From: Parcubacteria group bacterium | Lineage (GTDB): Bacteria; Patescibacteriota; Minisyncoccia; JACQLN01 | Direction: 5' to 3' | DNA: 17,289 bases | NCBI GenBank assembly: GCA_016204035.1 | Contig: JACQLN010000031.1 | Location: 1 to 17,289 of the forward strand | Part shown: in pieces, positions 4,884 through 12,127 of the stretch | Position numbering within the stretch: position 1 is the stretch's first letter | Layout: every line of letters begins with the position of its first letter | Notes under the pieces: generated by a model | Seen by the model: only the letters and a program-made list of their open reading frames with translations | The model's database searches: none | Told to the model about the DNA's origin: nothing | Translations under genes and position numbers: made by a program

Positions 4884-4956
4884 CCGCCCTTAGCTCAGTT
4901 GGTAGAGCAGCTCCCTTTTAAGGAGATGGTCGCAGGTTCGACTCCTGCAGGGCGGA
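4884..4956 (+). tRNA. tRNA-Lys (anticodon TTT)
   Basis: A 73-nt cloverleaf. The acceptor stem CCGCCCT/AGGGCGG has discriminator A at 4956. The D arm is GCTC-AGTTGGTA-GAGC, the anticodon stem GCTCC/GGAGA (last pair mismatched) with loop CTTTTAA gives anticodon TTT, and the T arm is GCAGG-TTCGACT-CCTGC. CCA is not encoded and must be added after transcription. The coding sequence of a small membrane peptide starts 2 nt after the discriminator, so this tRNA is probably co-transcribed with the downstream protease gene. Confidence 0.97.
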
Positions 4957-4957
4957 C

Positions 4958-5047
4958 ATGTATCTATTTTACCTTTTTGTCGCCGTAGTTTTAGGGTTGG
5001 TGTGGTTTTATTTTTTTAATCTAAGAAAAAGAATAAGACGCCGTTAG
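4958..5047 (+). CDS. 29-residue single-span membrane peptide
   Basis: A short frame beginning MYLFYLFVAVVLGLVWFY and ending NLRKRIRRR. It has a hydrophobic helix of about 20 residues and a strongly basic C-terminal tail, which predicts N-out/C-in insertion by the positive-inside rule. The ATG is 2 nt after the last tRNA-Lys base and the TAG stop is 4 nt before the protease ATG, so it fills the gap exactly and would couple translation to the protease. I do not recognise a family. It could modulate the membrane-anchored protease or act mainly as a translational leader. The amphipathic order of hydrophobic and then basic residues makes a chance frame less likely. Confidence 0.6.
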   Translation: MYLFYLFVAVVLGLVWFYFFNLRKRIRRR

Positions 5048-5051
5048 AACT

Positions 5052-6260
5052 ATGACTAAAAAGACCACCAGTTTATTCATTTTCATTTTACTGCTGGCCG
5101 GCGCCGCGTTTTACGGCGGATTTTATTACGGCCAGAGCCAGGTGCCGGCTATTTACGGCATAGAGGGGCTGGGTAATAAAACGCTGGGCCAGCCGGACGA
5201 CGCGGACTTTAGTTTGTTTTGGGACGCCTGGAAAACGATCCAGGAAAAATACGTGGATCGTTCCAAATTGAATAAAAAAGAAATGGTTTACGGCGCCATA
5301 GAGGGCATGGTTAAATCCTTAAAGGATCCTTACACGGTATTTTTTAAGCCGGTGGAATCCAAACAATTTTTAGACGATGTTTCCGGTTCTTTCAGCGGCA
5401 TCGGCGCCGAGATTGGAATCCGCAAAGACATTTTAACGGTGATATCGCCTCTAGAAGATTCTCCAGCCCAACAAGCCGGGCTTAGGGCGGGCGATAGGAT
5501 TCTAAAAATAAACGACGACGTTACCGCCGATATGACGATTAATCAAGCCGTGAATCTTATCCGCGGGCCCAAAGACAGCGTGGTTAAACTAACCATCAGC
5601 CGGCCCAGCAACGACGAGGTTAAAGAAATAAACATAACCCGCGGCGATATTAAAATCCCAACCATAAAGTGGGAACTTAAAGAAGATAAGATCGCTTACA
5701 TTCAACTTTTCAATTTTGGCCAGACGGCGCCTTCGGAGTTCAGGAATAAAATTTTAGAAGTCTTGCGCGGTTCGGCTGACAGGATCATCTTAGATTTAAG
5801 AAACAATCCCGGCGGTTATTTGGAGGTCTCGCAGGATATTGCCGGTTGGTTTATGGAGCCGGGCAGTATAGTGGCCATTGAAGATTTTGGCAATGGGGCC
5901 AAAGACAAGGAGTATCGGGCTTCGGGCAATGGGGTCTTAAAAAATATTCCCATGGTGGTGCTGATAAACGAGGGTTCGGCTTCGGCTTCGGAAATATTGG
6001 CCGGCGCCTTAAAAGACAACAGAAAAGTAAAACTTATCGGCGCTAAAAGTTTTGGCAAGGGTTCTGTTCAAGAGTTGAGCAATTTGCGCGAGGGCACTAG
6101 TTTGAAAGTTACCATCGCTAAATGGTTAACGCCTTCGGGTAAATCCATTAGCGGCGAGGGTTTGGAGCCGGATGTTAAAGTGGAAATTACCAAGGAAGAT
6201 ATTGATAATCAAAAAGATCCCCAGTTGGAGAAGGCGGTGGAGATAATATTGCAGAAATAG
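5052..6260 (+). CDS. ctpA: C-terminal processing protease, peptidase family S41
   Basis: A membrane-anchored serine protease of the CtpA/Prc type that trims or degrades extracytoplasmic proteins from their C-terminus. The 402-residue product has an N-terminal signal-anchor (about 6-27), a PDZ domain (about 112-185, with GIGAEIG and SPAQQAGLRAGDRIL) and the S41 catalytic domain. The predicted Ser/Lys dyad is S311 in GSASASEI and K336 in SFGKGSVQ, spaced as in E. coli Prc. The gene has no Shine-Dalgarno and starts 4 nt after the small membrane peptide, so translational coupling is likely. No Prc adaptor gene is visible nearby. The downstream gap holds a long hairpin (6287-6346). Confidence 0.94.
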   Translation: MTKKTTSLFIFILLLAGAAFYGGFYYGQSQVPAIYGIEGLGNKTLGQPDDADFSLFWDAWKTIQEKYVDRSKLNKKEMVYGAIEGMVKSLKDPYTVFFKPVESKQFLDDVSGSFSGIGAEIGIRKDILTVISPLEDSPAQQAGLRAGDRILKINDDVTADMTINQAVNLIRGPKDSVVKLTISRPSNDEVKEINITRGDIKIPTIKWELKEDKIAYIQLFNFGQTAPSEFRNKILEVLRGSADRIILDLRNNPGGYLEVSQDIAGWFMEPGSIVAIEDFGNGAKDKEYRASGNGVLKNIPMVVLINEGSASASEILAGALKDNRKVKLIGAKSFGKGSVQELSNLREGTSLKVTIAKWLTPSGKSISGEGLEPDVKVEITKEDIDNQKDPQLEKAVEIILQK

Positions 6261-6286
6261 GTTTTAAGTTCAGCGTTAAGGGGCAA

Positions 6287-6346
6287 CGAAGCCCGTATCG
6301 TTTAGGGTTTTACGTTAGACGTAACCGATTGACGAAACGGGCCTCG
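6287..6346. other. Long hairpin between protease gene and rplI
   Basis: CGAAGCCCGTATCGT (6287-6301) pairs with ACGAAACGGGCCTCG (6332-6346), with mismatches at two positions. A second stem inside, GGTT-TT-ACGT/ACGTAACC (6306-6326), caps it. No T run follows, so it is not a clear terminator. It may be an mRNA 3' structure or a leader of rplI. Confidence 0.45.
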
Positions 6347-6390
6347 CAACCTTTGGACGTTTTGACGGTTTAGATAATTTAATAATTTTC

Positions 6391-6843
6391 ATGAGAGTTG
6401 TATTGCTATCCGATGTGCCCAAGCTGGGCCGAAAATCAGAAGTTAAAAATGTCTCCCCGGGCTATGCCAAGAATTTTCTTTTCCCGAGGGGCTTAGCCAT
6501 GGTTTTAACTTCCACGGCGGTGCTGGAGTTGGAACAGCAAGATGTGGCTAAAAGGAAACAAGCCGAAAAAGATTTGATTGAAGCCGAAGTTTTAGGTAAA
6601 AAACTGGATGGTTTAGAAGTGGAGATAGCTATGAAAGTTTCTAAAGACGGCGTGGGCTATGCCGGTGTTTCTACCCAGAAAATAGCCGAGGTTTTGACCG
6701 GACTGGGGTTTAAGATTTCCAAAAGCCAAGTAAAAATAAATTCGCCTATAAAAAAATTAGGCGAATATACGGTAGTTATTTCTTTGCCGCACAATCTGGA
6801 AGCCGAAGTAAAAATAACGGTGGTGGCCGAACCGGAAGGGTGA
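6391..6843 (+). CDS. rplI: Ribosomal protein L9 (bL9)
   Basis: Large-subunit protein that binds 23S rRNA near the L1 stalk. The 150-residue product shows the typical N-terminal domain (MRVVLLSDVPKLGRKSEVKN followed by GYAKNFLFPRG), a long connecting helix rich in Glu and Lys (about 44-75) and the C-terminal domain ending KITVVAEPEG. Length is normal. L9 is reported missing from some CPR groups, so its presence is mildly informative about lineage. It is separated from the usual S6/SSB/S18 neighbours. No Shine-Dalgarno is present; TTTAAT at 6378-6383, 7 nt before the ATG, could be a -10 for a leaderless transcript. Confidence 0.96.
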   Translation: MRVVLLSDVPKLGRKSEVKNVSPGYAKNFLFPRGLAMVLTSTAVLELEQQDVAKRKQAEKDLIEAEVLGKKLDGLEVEIAMKVSKDGVGYAGVSTQKIAEVLTGLGFKISKSQVKINSPIKKLGEYTVVISLPHNLEAEVKITVVAEPEG

Positions 6844-6850
6844 ATTTCCA

Positions 6851-6946
6851 GAAACATCACCCCTCACTGCCTGTCACGGAGCCTCTCATCTTAAAAACAT
6901 TAAGGGCTTCTCCATGAGGGCAGTTCGGGGCGATGTTTCTTTTCTT
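6851..6946 (+). terminator. Large hairpin ending rplI
   Basis: GAAACATC plus CCCC plus ACTGCC (6851-6871) pair with GGCAGT, GGGG and GATGTTTC (6919-6939), interrupted by small internal loops. A T-rich tract (TTTCTTTTCTT) follows on the plus strand. It begins about 7 nt past the rplI stop and sits between convergent rplI and rpmA. Confidence 0.65.
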
Positions 6947-6985
6947 GGGCGAAAACGGAAACCTTGCCTTTATTTAGGTATAGAT

Positions 6986-7258
6986 CTAAACGACGTCTAC
7001 CACTTTTACCAGTTTATTGTGACCTGTAAAATCCATTTTTACTTTAGTGGTAAATTTAACCTGGCCGTTCTTTAAGGCATAAAGGGTATCATCGCCGCCT
7101 TTTTTGACGTTCCGGCCGGGCCAGACCTTATTGCCCCTTTGCTTAACTAAAATATTGCCCGCCCGGGCAATCTGCCCGTCGTGCAATTTAACGCCTAATC
7201 TTTTGGATACGGAATCGCGGCCCAGCCGTGTAGATCCGACCGCCTTGGTATGCGCCAT
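6986..7258 (-). CDS. rpmA: Ribosomal protein L27 (bL27)
   Basis: Large-subunit protein whose N-terminal tail reaches the peptidyl transferase centre. The 90-residue product begins MAHTKAVGSTRLGRDSVSKR, the conserved L27 opening, so no cleaved N-terminal extension of the Firmicutes type is present. GQIARAGNILVKQRG and KVWPGRNVKKGGDDTLYAL are family hallmarks. The gene is alone; rplU (L21), its normal operon partner, is not adjacent. Unlike many genes here it has a short Shine-Dalgarno (AGGA, 4 nt before ATG), consistent with a real 5' leader, and a strong hairpin lies in that leader at 7280-7350. Confidence 0.96.
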   Translation of the reverse strand: MAHTKAVGSTRLGRDSVSKRLGVKLHDGQIARAGNILVKQRGNKVWPGRNVKKGGDDTLYALKNGQVKFTTKVKMDFTGHNKLVKVVDVV

Positions 7259-7279
7259 GTTTTCCTATGAACGCTAGTG

Positions 7280-7350
7280 AATAGTTGAAAACATGTGCCC
7301 CGTAGTGTCCTGAGTTTGGCGAAGGACTACTTCGGGGCCATGACTATTAC
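7280..7350 (-). promoter_or_regulatory. Hairpin in the rpmA upstream region
   Basis: CATG-T-GCCCCGTAGTGTCC (from 7292) pairs imperfectly with GGACTACTTCGGGGC-CATG (to 7342). The outer bases AATAGT (7280-7285) and ACTATT (7343-7348) extend the stem. It may lie in the rpmA leader, because rpmA has a Shine-Dalgarno, or it may terminate ychF transcription, which also runs on this strand; a short or absent T run argues against a plain terminator. Confidence 0.4.
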
Positions 7351-7397
7351 CAGCAAAATTATCCAGACATCTTACCAAAAATAGTTAATCTAGTCAA

Positions 7398-8501
7398 TCA
7401 TATCCTAAATTCCATTACGTCCCCGTCACCAACAATATACTCCTTACCTTCTACCCGAAGCCAGCCCAAATCACGTGCTTTAGACCATGATCCGGCCTCC
7501 AGAAGCTTGTCCCAATATATCACCTCGGCCCGGATGAATTTATCTTCAAAGTCGGAATGTATGGCTCGGCCGGCGCGCGGGGCTGTGGAGCCCGCGGGAA
7601 CCGTCCAAGCTCTGGATTCATCCTGGCCGGTGGTAAAAAATGTCATTAAGCCCAAAGTTTCGTAGCCTTTTTTGATCAACCGCGTCAATCCGGTTTCTTT
7701 GATCCCGGCCATTTCTAAAAGTTCCTTTTTTTCCAGTTCGGTGGCGTCGGCGGCCATAGTTTCCAGCCCAATCGGGATTGCCAGGTAGGGGATGTCTCCT
7801 ATAGCTTTTTTAAGGTTTTCGTCGGGTTGCCAATTTTGCGAAAGTTCGCTTTCCGAGATGTTAAAAACCACCAGCATTGGTTTATAAGTCAAAAGGCCGA
7901 TCTCGTAGGCAATTTTAATTTCATCAGAATCAAGCTGGCCGTGAAGCAGTTTGTTTTCCTCCAGCAGTTTTTTTATTTTTTGCAGGGTTTCGCGCCGTTT
8001 AATTTTTAATTTATCGCCCGCTCCGCCATAGCTTGAGCGAGGCGAGCCGCCTTTGGCGTCCGATTCGGCTTTAAGCAGCGCTTTTGAAGTTATATCTAAA
8101 TCTTTAAGTATCAGTTCCAGATTTATAATTTCAAAATCGCGGAAGGGGTTAGGTTCGTTTTCCACATGAATAATGTTGGCGTCCTTAAACACCCTGACTA
8201 AATGAAGAATGGCGTCCACATCGCGTATGTTGGATAAAAATTCATTGCCCAGGCCGAGGCCTTGCGAGGCGCCTTTTACCAGGCCGGCGATGTCGGCAAA
8301 CTCTATTATGGCCGGAACTGTTTTTTTTGAATCGGAAAAAGACGCCAGTTTATGCAGGCGTTCGTCGGGCACCGCCACCACGCCGATATTGGGATCTATG
8401 GTGGCAAAAGGGTAGTTGGCGATGACAACTGGTTTTTTTGTGATTACCTTGAAAAGCGTTGATTTTCCAACGTTAGGTAAACCTATGATCCCGATTTTCA
8501 T
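7398..8501 (-). CDS. ychF: Ribosome-associated GTPase/ATPase YchF (OLA1 family)
   Basis: Obg-like P-loop NTPase, in other organisms ATP-preferring and ribosome-associated, linked to stress response and translation. From the ATG at 8501 the protein has 367 residues, the usual family length. The G1 loop GLPNVGKST is at 7-15, DIAGLVKGASQGLGLGNEFL forms G3 and its switch, VFNISE occupies the G4 position in place of NKxD, and the C-terminal TGS domain carries FTTGQDESRAWTVPAG and ends GDGDVMEFRI. A GTG five codons upstream is possible, but the ATG gives the canonical MKIGIIGLPNVGKS opening. The upstream gap is a long imperfect palindrome shared with the divergent mutase gene. Confidence 0.96.
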   Translation of the reverse strand: MKIGIIGLPNVGKSTLFKVITKKPVVIANYPFATIDPNIGVVAVPDERLHKLASFSDSKKTVPAIIEFADIAGLVKGASQGLGLGNEFLSNIRDVDAILHLVRVFKDANIIHVENEPNPFRDFEIINLELILKDLDITSKALLKAESDAKGGSPRSSYGGAGDKLKIKRRETLQKIKKLLEENKLLHGQLDSDEIKIAYEIGLLTYKPMLVVFNISESELSQNWQPDENLKKAIGDIPYLAIPIGLETMAADATELEKKELLEMAGIKETGLTRLIKKGYETLGLMTFFTTGQDESRAWTVPAGSTAPRAGRAIHSDFEDKFIRAEVIYWDKLLEAGSWSKARDLGWLRVEGKEYIVGDGDVMEFRI

Positions 8502-8507
8502 ATATAC

Positions 8508-8612
8508 CAGCGACACTAATTACGAATAACACACGAATTTACAAATGGATTTTATTTGTCGCGTCTGACGCGATTCGTGTCATTCGAGTGTATTCGTGTA
8601 TTGGTGTCGCTA
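8508..8612. repeat. Large imperfect palindrome between ychF and the mutase gene
   Basis: AGCGACACTAAT at the left end and ATTGGTGTCGCT at the right end are inverted copies with one mismatch. Between them, iterated ACGAAT/ATTCGT units continue the pairing toward a centre at CGCGTC-T-GACGCG (about 8561-8573). The whole divergent intergenic region can fold as one long hairpin. It resembles a miniature inverted-repeat element, but no transposase or clear target duplication is visible. Confidence 0.7.
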
Positions 8613-8617
8613 CTGCA

Positions 8618-8626
8618 TGTTATCAT
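8618..8626 (+). promoter_or_regulatory. Extended -10 box of the mutase gene
   Basis: TGT-TATCAT ends 6 nt before the ATG at 8633, placing the transcription start at the start codon. No convincing -35 is seen, which is compatible with an extended -10 promoter. It lies just outside the large palindrome. Confidence 0.5.
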
Positions 8627-8632
8627 ATTATT

Positions 8633-9976
8633 ATGTCTTCTAGTATATTTCATGACTACGATATTCGCGGCTATTACCCCGGGGAGATCAATGAAACCGT
8701 TTTTTATAATCTAGGCCGGGCCATCGCCTCAGTTTTGAAATCAAAAAAAATCGCTTTAGGCCGAGATGCCCGATTGTCTTCGGATACTTTGTTTTTGTAT
8801 TTAGCGGCCGGGCTGGCCAGTTGCAAAGTAAAAATTATTGATCTGGGAAAAATCAGCACGCCCATGGGTTTATGGTATTCGCAGTATTTTAAGATAAATA
8901 CTTTAATTATTACCGCCTCGCATAATCCCAAAGATCAAAACGGGCTTAAGATTTTTTCGCCCAAACTGGGCGCGGTTGGCAAAAATTCCGGCCTGGCTAA
9001 AATAAAAAACAAGCTGGATAAATTAAGCGCCGTTTCTGTTTTGCCAAAAATAATCCGTTCGGTTTATCAAAAACACAACCCTTACCGGGGGTATGCCGAT
9101 TTTGTTTTAAGCCGGTTTAACAAATTTTCGCCAGCTAAAATCAAAATCGCTTTAGATTTTTCTCACGGCGTGGCCGGACAGGAATTTTCCCAGATTTTTG
9201 AAAAATTAAAAATTAATTTTGCCACCCTTAACGAAACTCCTAACGGCAATTTTCCACTGCATGGCCCGAATCCTTTGGAAGAAGCCAGCCAAAAACAAAT
9301 TAAAGTATTATTGAAAACCGGAAAATTCGGTTTGGGGGCGGTTATAGACGGCGACGGCGATCGGGTTTTATTTTTAGACGAAAAAGGAGTGGCGGTTGAT
9401 CCGGCTTATATTTTTTCTTTGATGCTTGATTTTTACGCCGACCCGTTAAAACAGAAGACGGCTGTTAAGAGTATTTCCGTGGCCAAGATAGTGGATGCGG
9501 TCGCGGCCGCGGGCCATATCAAATTGGTTACATCCAAAGTGGGCCGGACAAACATTCAACACGCTATGAAAAAAGAAAAGGCGTTTATAGGCGTTGAAAA
9601 GTCTGGCCACTATTTTTTTAAGGATTTTTATTTTGGCGACAGCGGCCTTTTCGCGTTGCTAACCGTATCAACTATTATGGCCAAAAAGAAAAAAAACTTA
9701 TCCGATCTTTTAATACCTTATCATCAATATGTGATTCTTCCGGAAACAAGTTTAGCTTTTGAGGGCGGGGTGGACAGGATCATCAACGCCTTAAAAAAAA
9801 GGTATCAGAACGGTAAAGTAAGCGAACTGGACGGTTTAACCGTAGAGTACCCGGATTGGCGGTTTAACCTGCGCCGTTCCAATACCGAAAACGTCTGGCG
9901 GTTGAATTTAGAGGGTAAAGATAAAAACAAACTGGAGACGATCAAAAAAGAGGTTGAATCTGTTATAGCGTATTAA
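8633..9976 (+). CDS. Phosphomannomutase/phosphoglucomutase family protein
   Basis: Alpha-D-phosphohexomutase that would interconvert hexose-6-phosphate and hexose-1-phosphate for sugar-nucleotide and glycan synthesis. From the ATG at 8633 it has 447 residues. The catalytic serine loop TASHNP is at 94-99 (S96), the metal-binding DGDGDR at 239-244, the sugar-binding loop EKSGH at 322-326 and the C-terminal phosphate-binding RRSNTE at 414-419. All four active-site elements are intact, so the enzyme should be active. Substrate choice between mannose, glucose and glucosamine phosphate cannot be decided by eye. The GTG start 45 nt upstream is rejected because it lies in the palindrome, before the predicted transcription start. 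The gene converges with rnj across a 19-nt gap. Confidence 0.92.
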   Translation: MSSSIFHDYDIRGYYPGEINETVFYNLGRAIASVLKSKKIALGRDARLSSDTLFLYLAAGLASCKVKIIDLGKISTPMGLWYSQYFKINTLIITASHNPKDQNGLKIFSPKLGAVGKNSGLAKIKNKLDKLSAVSVLPKIIRSVYQKHNPYRGYADFVLSRFNKFSPAKIKIALDFSHGVAGQEFSQIFEKLKINFATLNETPNGNFPLHGPNPLEEASQKQIKVLLKTGKFGLGAVIDGDGDRVLFLDEKGVAVDPAYIFSLMLDFYADPLKQKTAVKSISVAKIVDAVAAAGHIKLVTSKVGRTNIQHAMKKEKAFIGVEKSGHYFFKDFYFGDSGLFALLTVSTIMAKKKKNLSDLLIPYHQYVILPETSLAFEGGVDRIINALKKRYQNGKVSELDGLTVEYPDWRFNLRRSNTENVWRLNLEGKDKNKLETIKKEVESVIAY

Positions 9977-9995
9977 GTATTTTGTTTTTTAAGAA

Positions 9996-11876
9996 TTACA
10001 CCTGAATCAAGACCGGCAGGATCATGGGCCGGCGGTGGGTTTTTTGGAACAAGAATTGACCCAAACGTTCCCTGATTTCTTCTTTCACCAAGGCGTCGTT
10101 AAAAGGGTGTTCGCCGGCGGTGGATCTTTCTATTGTTTTTCTGATGATGATGCGGGCGTCTTGAAGCATCTGTTTGTTGTCGCGCAAATAAATAAAGCCG
10201 CGCGAGATGATGTCGGGGCTGCTGCGCACCCGGCCGGTTCGCGCATCCACCACCGCCACCACCATAAACATCCCGTCCTCGGCCAGCATTTGGCGGTCAC
10301 GCAAAACCACGGAACCGACGTCGCCCACGCCCAAGCCGTCCACCATAACCAGTTCAGCCGGCACCGATTTTTTGTCCACCGAGATTGAATCCGAGGTGAT
10401 TCTGACCACATTGCCGTTTTCCACCACAGTGATGTTATCTTCGGGCATACCCGCTTTTAAGCCCAGGTCTTTCATGGCGAACAACATGGAAAGCTGGCCG
10501 TGGACCGGCATTAAAAATTTGGGCCGCACCAGTTCCAGCATATACATCAAATCGTCCTGGTGGCCGTGGCCGCCGGCGTGAATATCCAGCATTTTATAAT
10601 TATAGACCTTAACGCCGTGCCTAAGCAGATTGTCTTTTAAGTGCTGGATGGTGCGTTCGTTGCCGGGAATAATGGAAGAAGAAAAAATAATAGTGTCGCC
10701 CTTTTTAAGTTCCAGTTGCTTATGGCGATGGGTGGCTAGGCGCATCAAAACCGCGTTTTCCTCGCCCTGCCCGCCCGTGCCCAATATGGTTATTTTATTG
10801 TCGGCGTATTTATTGCTTTCCGCAGCCGAAATCAAAGTGCCTTTTTTGGTTTTGATGTAGCCCAAAACTTTAGAAACCTCCACGGCGGCTTTCATGCTAA
10901 AGCCCTCCACCACCACTTTGCGTCCGTATTTTTCGGAAATGGCTATAATTTGCTGGACGCGATTTATAGCCGAAGCGAACATGCCCACAATGACGCGGCC
11001 CGGCGCTTCGGCGATCAATTTTTCCAAATTAACCTGAATGTCGGATTCAGATATGGAGTGCCCGGGTTCTTCGGCGCCGGTGCTGTCGGACATTAAAAGC
11101 AGCAGGCCGTCGTCGCCGATTTTTCGCAGGCGGTCTATTTCGGCCGGTTTGTCTATAACCGGACTGTGGTCAAACTTAAAATCCGAAGTGCACATAATCT
11201 GGCCGGCCGGAGTTTTGATCAATAAAGCCATATCGTCGGGAATGCTGTGATTGATATGGATAAATTCCACTTCAAAAATTCCGATTTTTCTTTTTTCTCC
11301 GCTTTTTATTTCGTCTATTTGCAGTTTGGGCAGGTGTTTAAATTCGTCGTGCCTTTTAACTATAAGGCCACGAGTCAGCGGCGCGGCATAGATCATAGGG
11401 TTTCTTATTTTTTCCAGAATATAAGGCAGGGCGCCGATATGGTCAAAATGGCCGTGCGTAAAAACCATACCGCTGATTTTGTCGGCTTTGTCTTCCAGGT
11501 ATTTTATATTGGGTATTATCAGGTCTATACCGGGCATGTCTTCCTCGGGAAATCTGACACCGGCATCCACCAACAAAATATCGCGATCATCCCGTTCGTA
11601 ATCACGCCATTCAATAACGGTCATGTTTCGGCCGACTTCGCCTAAACCGCCCAAGGGAATAATCCGCAGGCAGTTTTGCTGCGGTTTTGATGAACGTTCA
11701 TCTTGTTCGTTTTCCGGCATCCGGCCGAAATTATCCGGACGGTTGCCGGATCGGTTTGGCCCGCCAGATGGGCGACTAGATCCACGGCGATTGGGATTGG
11801 GCCGGCGAGAATAATTTTGCTGATTATTAGATGTCCTAAAAAACATCTTGCCCGACATGGATGGATTATAATTCAT
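9996..11876 (-). CDS. rnj: Ribonuclease J
   Basis: Metallo-beta-lactamase/beta-CASP ribonuclease with 5'-3' exonuclease and endonuclease activity, central to mRNA decay and rRNA maturation in bacteria that lack RNase E. From the ATG at 11876 there are about 626 residues. A low-complexity basic N-terminal tail rich in Arg, Asn, Gly and Pro covers roughly the first 65 and is followed by the catalytic domain opening LRIIPLGGLGEVGRNM. The metal site HGHFDH is intact, as are the SDSTGAEEPGHS loop and the later MPVHG histidine motif. The family is usually about 555 residues, so the tail is extra. A TTG 42 nt upstream is an alternative start. The upstream AT-rich repeat resembles that of dnaJ. Confidence 0.95.
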   Translation of the reverse strand: MNYNPSMSGKMFFRTSNNQQNYSRRPNPNRRGSSRPSGGPNRSGNRPDNFGRMPENEQDERSSKPQQNCLRIIPLGGLGEVGRNMTVIEWRDYERDDRDILLVDAGVRFPEEDMPGIDLIIPNIKYLEDKADKISGMVFTHGHFDHIGALPYILEKIRNPMIYAAPLTRGLIVKRHDEFKHLPKLQIDEIKSGEKRKIGIFEVEFIHINHSIPDDMALLIKTPAGQIMCTSDFKFDHSPVIDKPAEIDRLRKIGDDGLLLLMSDSTGAEEPGHSISESDIQVNLEKLIAEAPGRVIVGMFASAINRVQQIIAISEKYGRKVVVEGFSMKAAVEVSKVLGYIKTKKGTLISAAESNKYADNKITILGTGGQGEENAVLMRLATHRHKQLELKKGDTIIFSSSIIPGNERTIQHLKDNLLRHGVKVYNYKMLDIHAGGHGHQDDLMYMLELVRPKFLMPVHGQLSMLFAMKDLGLKAGMPEDNITVVENGNVVRITSDSISVDKKSVPAELVMVDGLGVGDVGSVVLRDRQMLAEDGMFMVVAVVDARTGRVRSSPDIISRGFIYLRDNKQMLQDARIIIRKTIERSTAGEHPFNDALVKEEIRERLGQFLFQKTHRRPMILPVLIQV

Positions 11877-11902
11877 GGAGAAAATTCTGATATATGATAT
11901 TA

Positions 11903-12030
11903 AATTTTCAATTCTCAATTTACAATTATCAATGAATTTTCAAGGATTCAATGATCAAGCATTTGAGAATTAAACGTTTGATCATTCATTGATAGTCATT
12001 GATAGTTGAGACTTGAAACTTGATAATTAG
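11903..12030. repeat. AT-rich imperfect inverted repeat upstream of rnj
   Basis: Iterated TCAATT, TTATCAATG and TTTTCAA units on the left and GATCATTCATTGATAG-type units on the right form a long imperfect hairpin around about 11965. The segment 11916-11943 matches 2875-2902 (reverse complement) at 26 of 28 positions. Relative to the downstream gene, both copies have the same orientation. Confidence 0.65.
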
Positions 12031-12037
12031 CAAGTTG

Positions 12038-12119
12038 TGGGCAGAGAGGGACTCGAACCCTCATGCCTTGCGGCATACGGCCCTGAACCGTACGTGTCTG
12101 CCAGTTCCACCATCTGCCC
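12038..12119 (-). tRNA. tRNA-Leu (anticodon CAG)
   Basis: An 82-nt class II tRNA. The acceptor stem GGGCAGA/TCTGCCC has discriminator A at 12038. The anticodon stem TACGG/CCGTA with loop TTCAGGG gives CAG. A long variable arm (TGCC-GCAA-GGCA) and a T arm GAGGG-TTCGAGT-CCCTC complete it. CCA is not encoded. The 5' end lies 8 nt after the stop codon of the solute-binding protein gene, so it is probably processed out of that transcript. Confidence 0.96.
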
Positions 12120-12127
12120 GCTAGGTA

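Noticed and set aside
8588..8632. GTG start of the mutase gene 15 codons upstream
   Set aside because: The added residues are encoded by the palindrome, precede the predicted transcription start, and are not part of the family.
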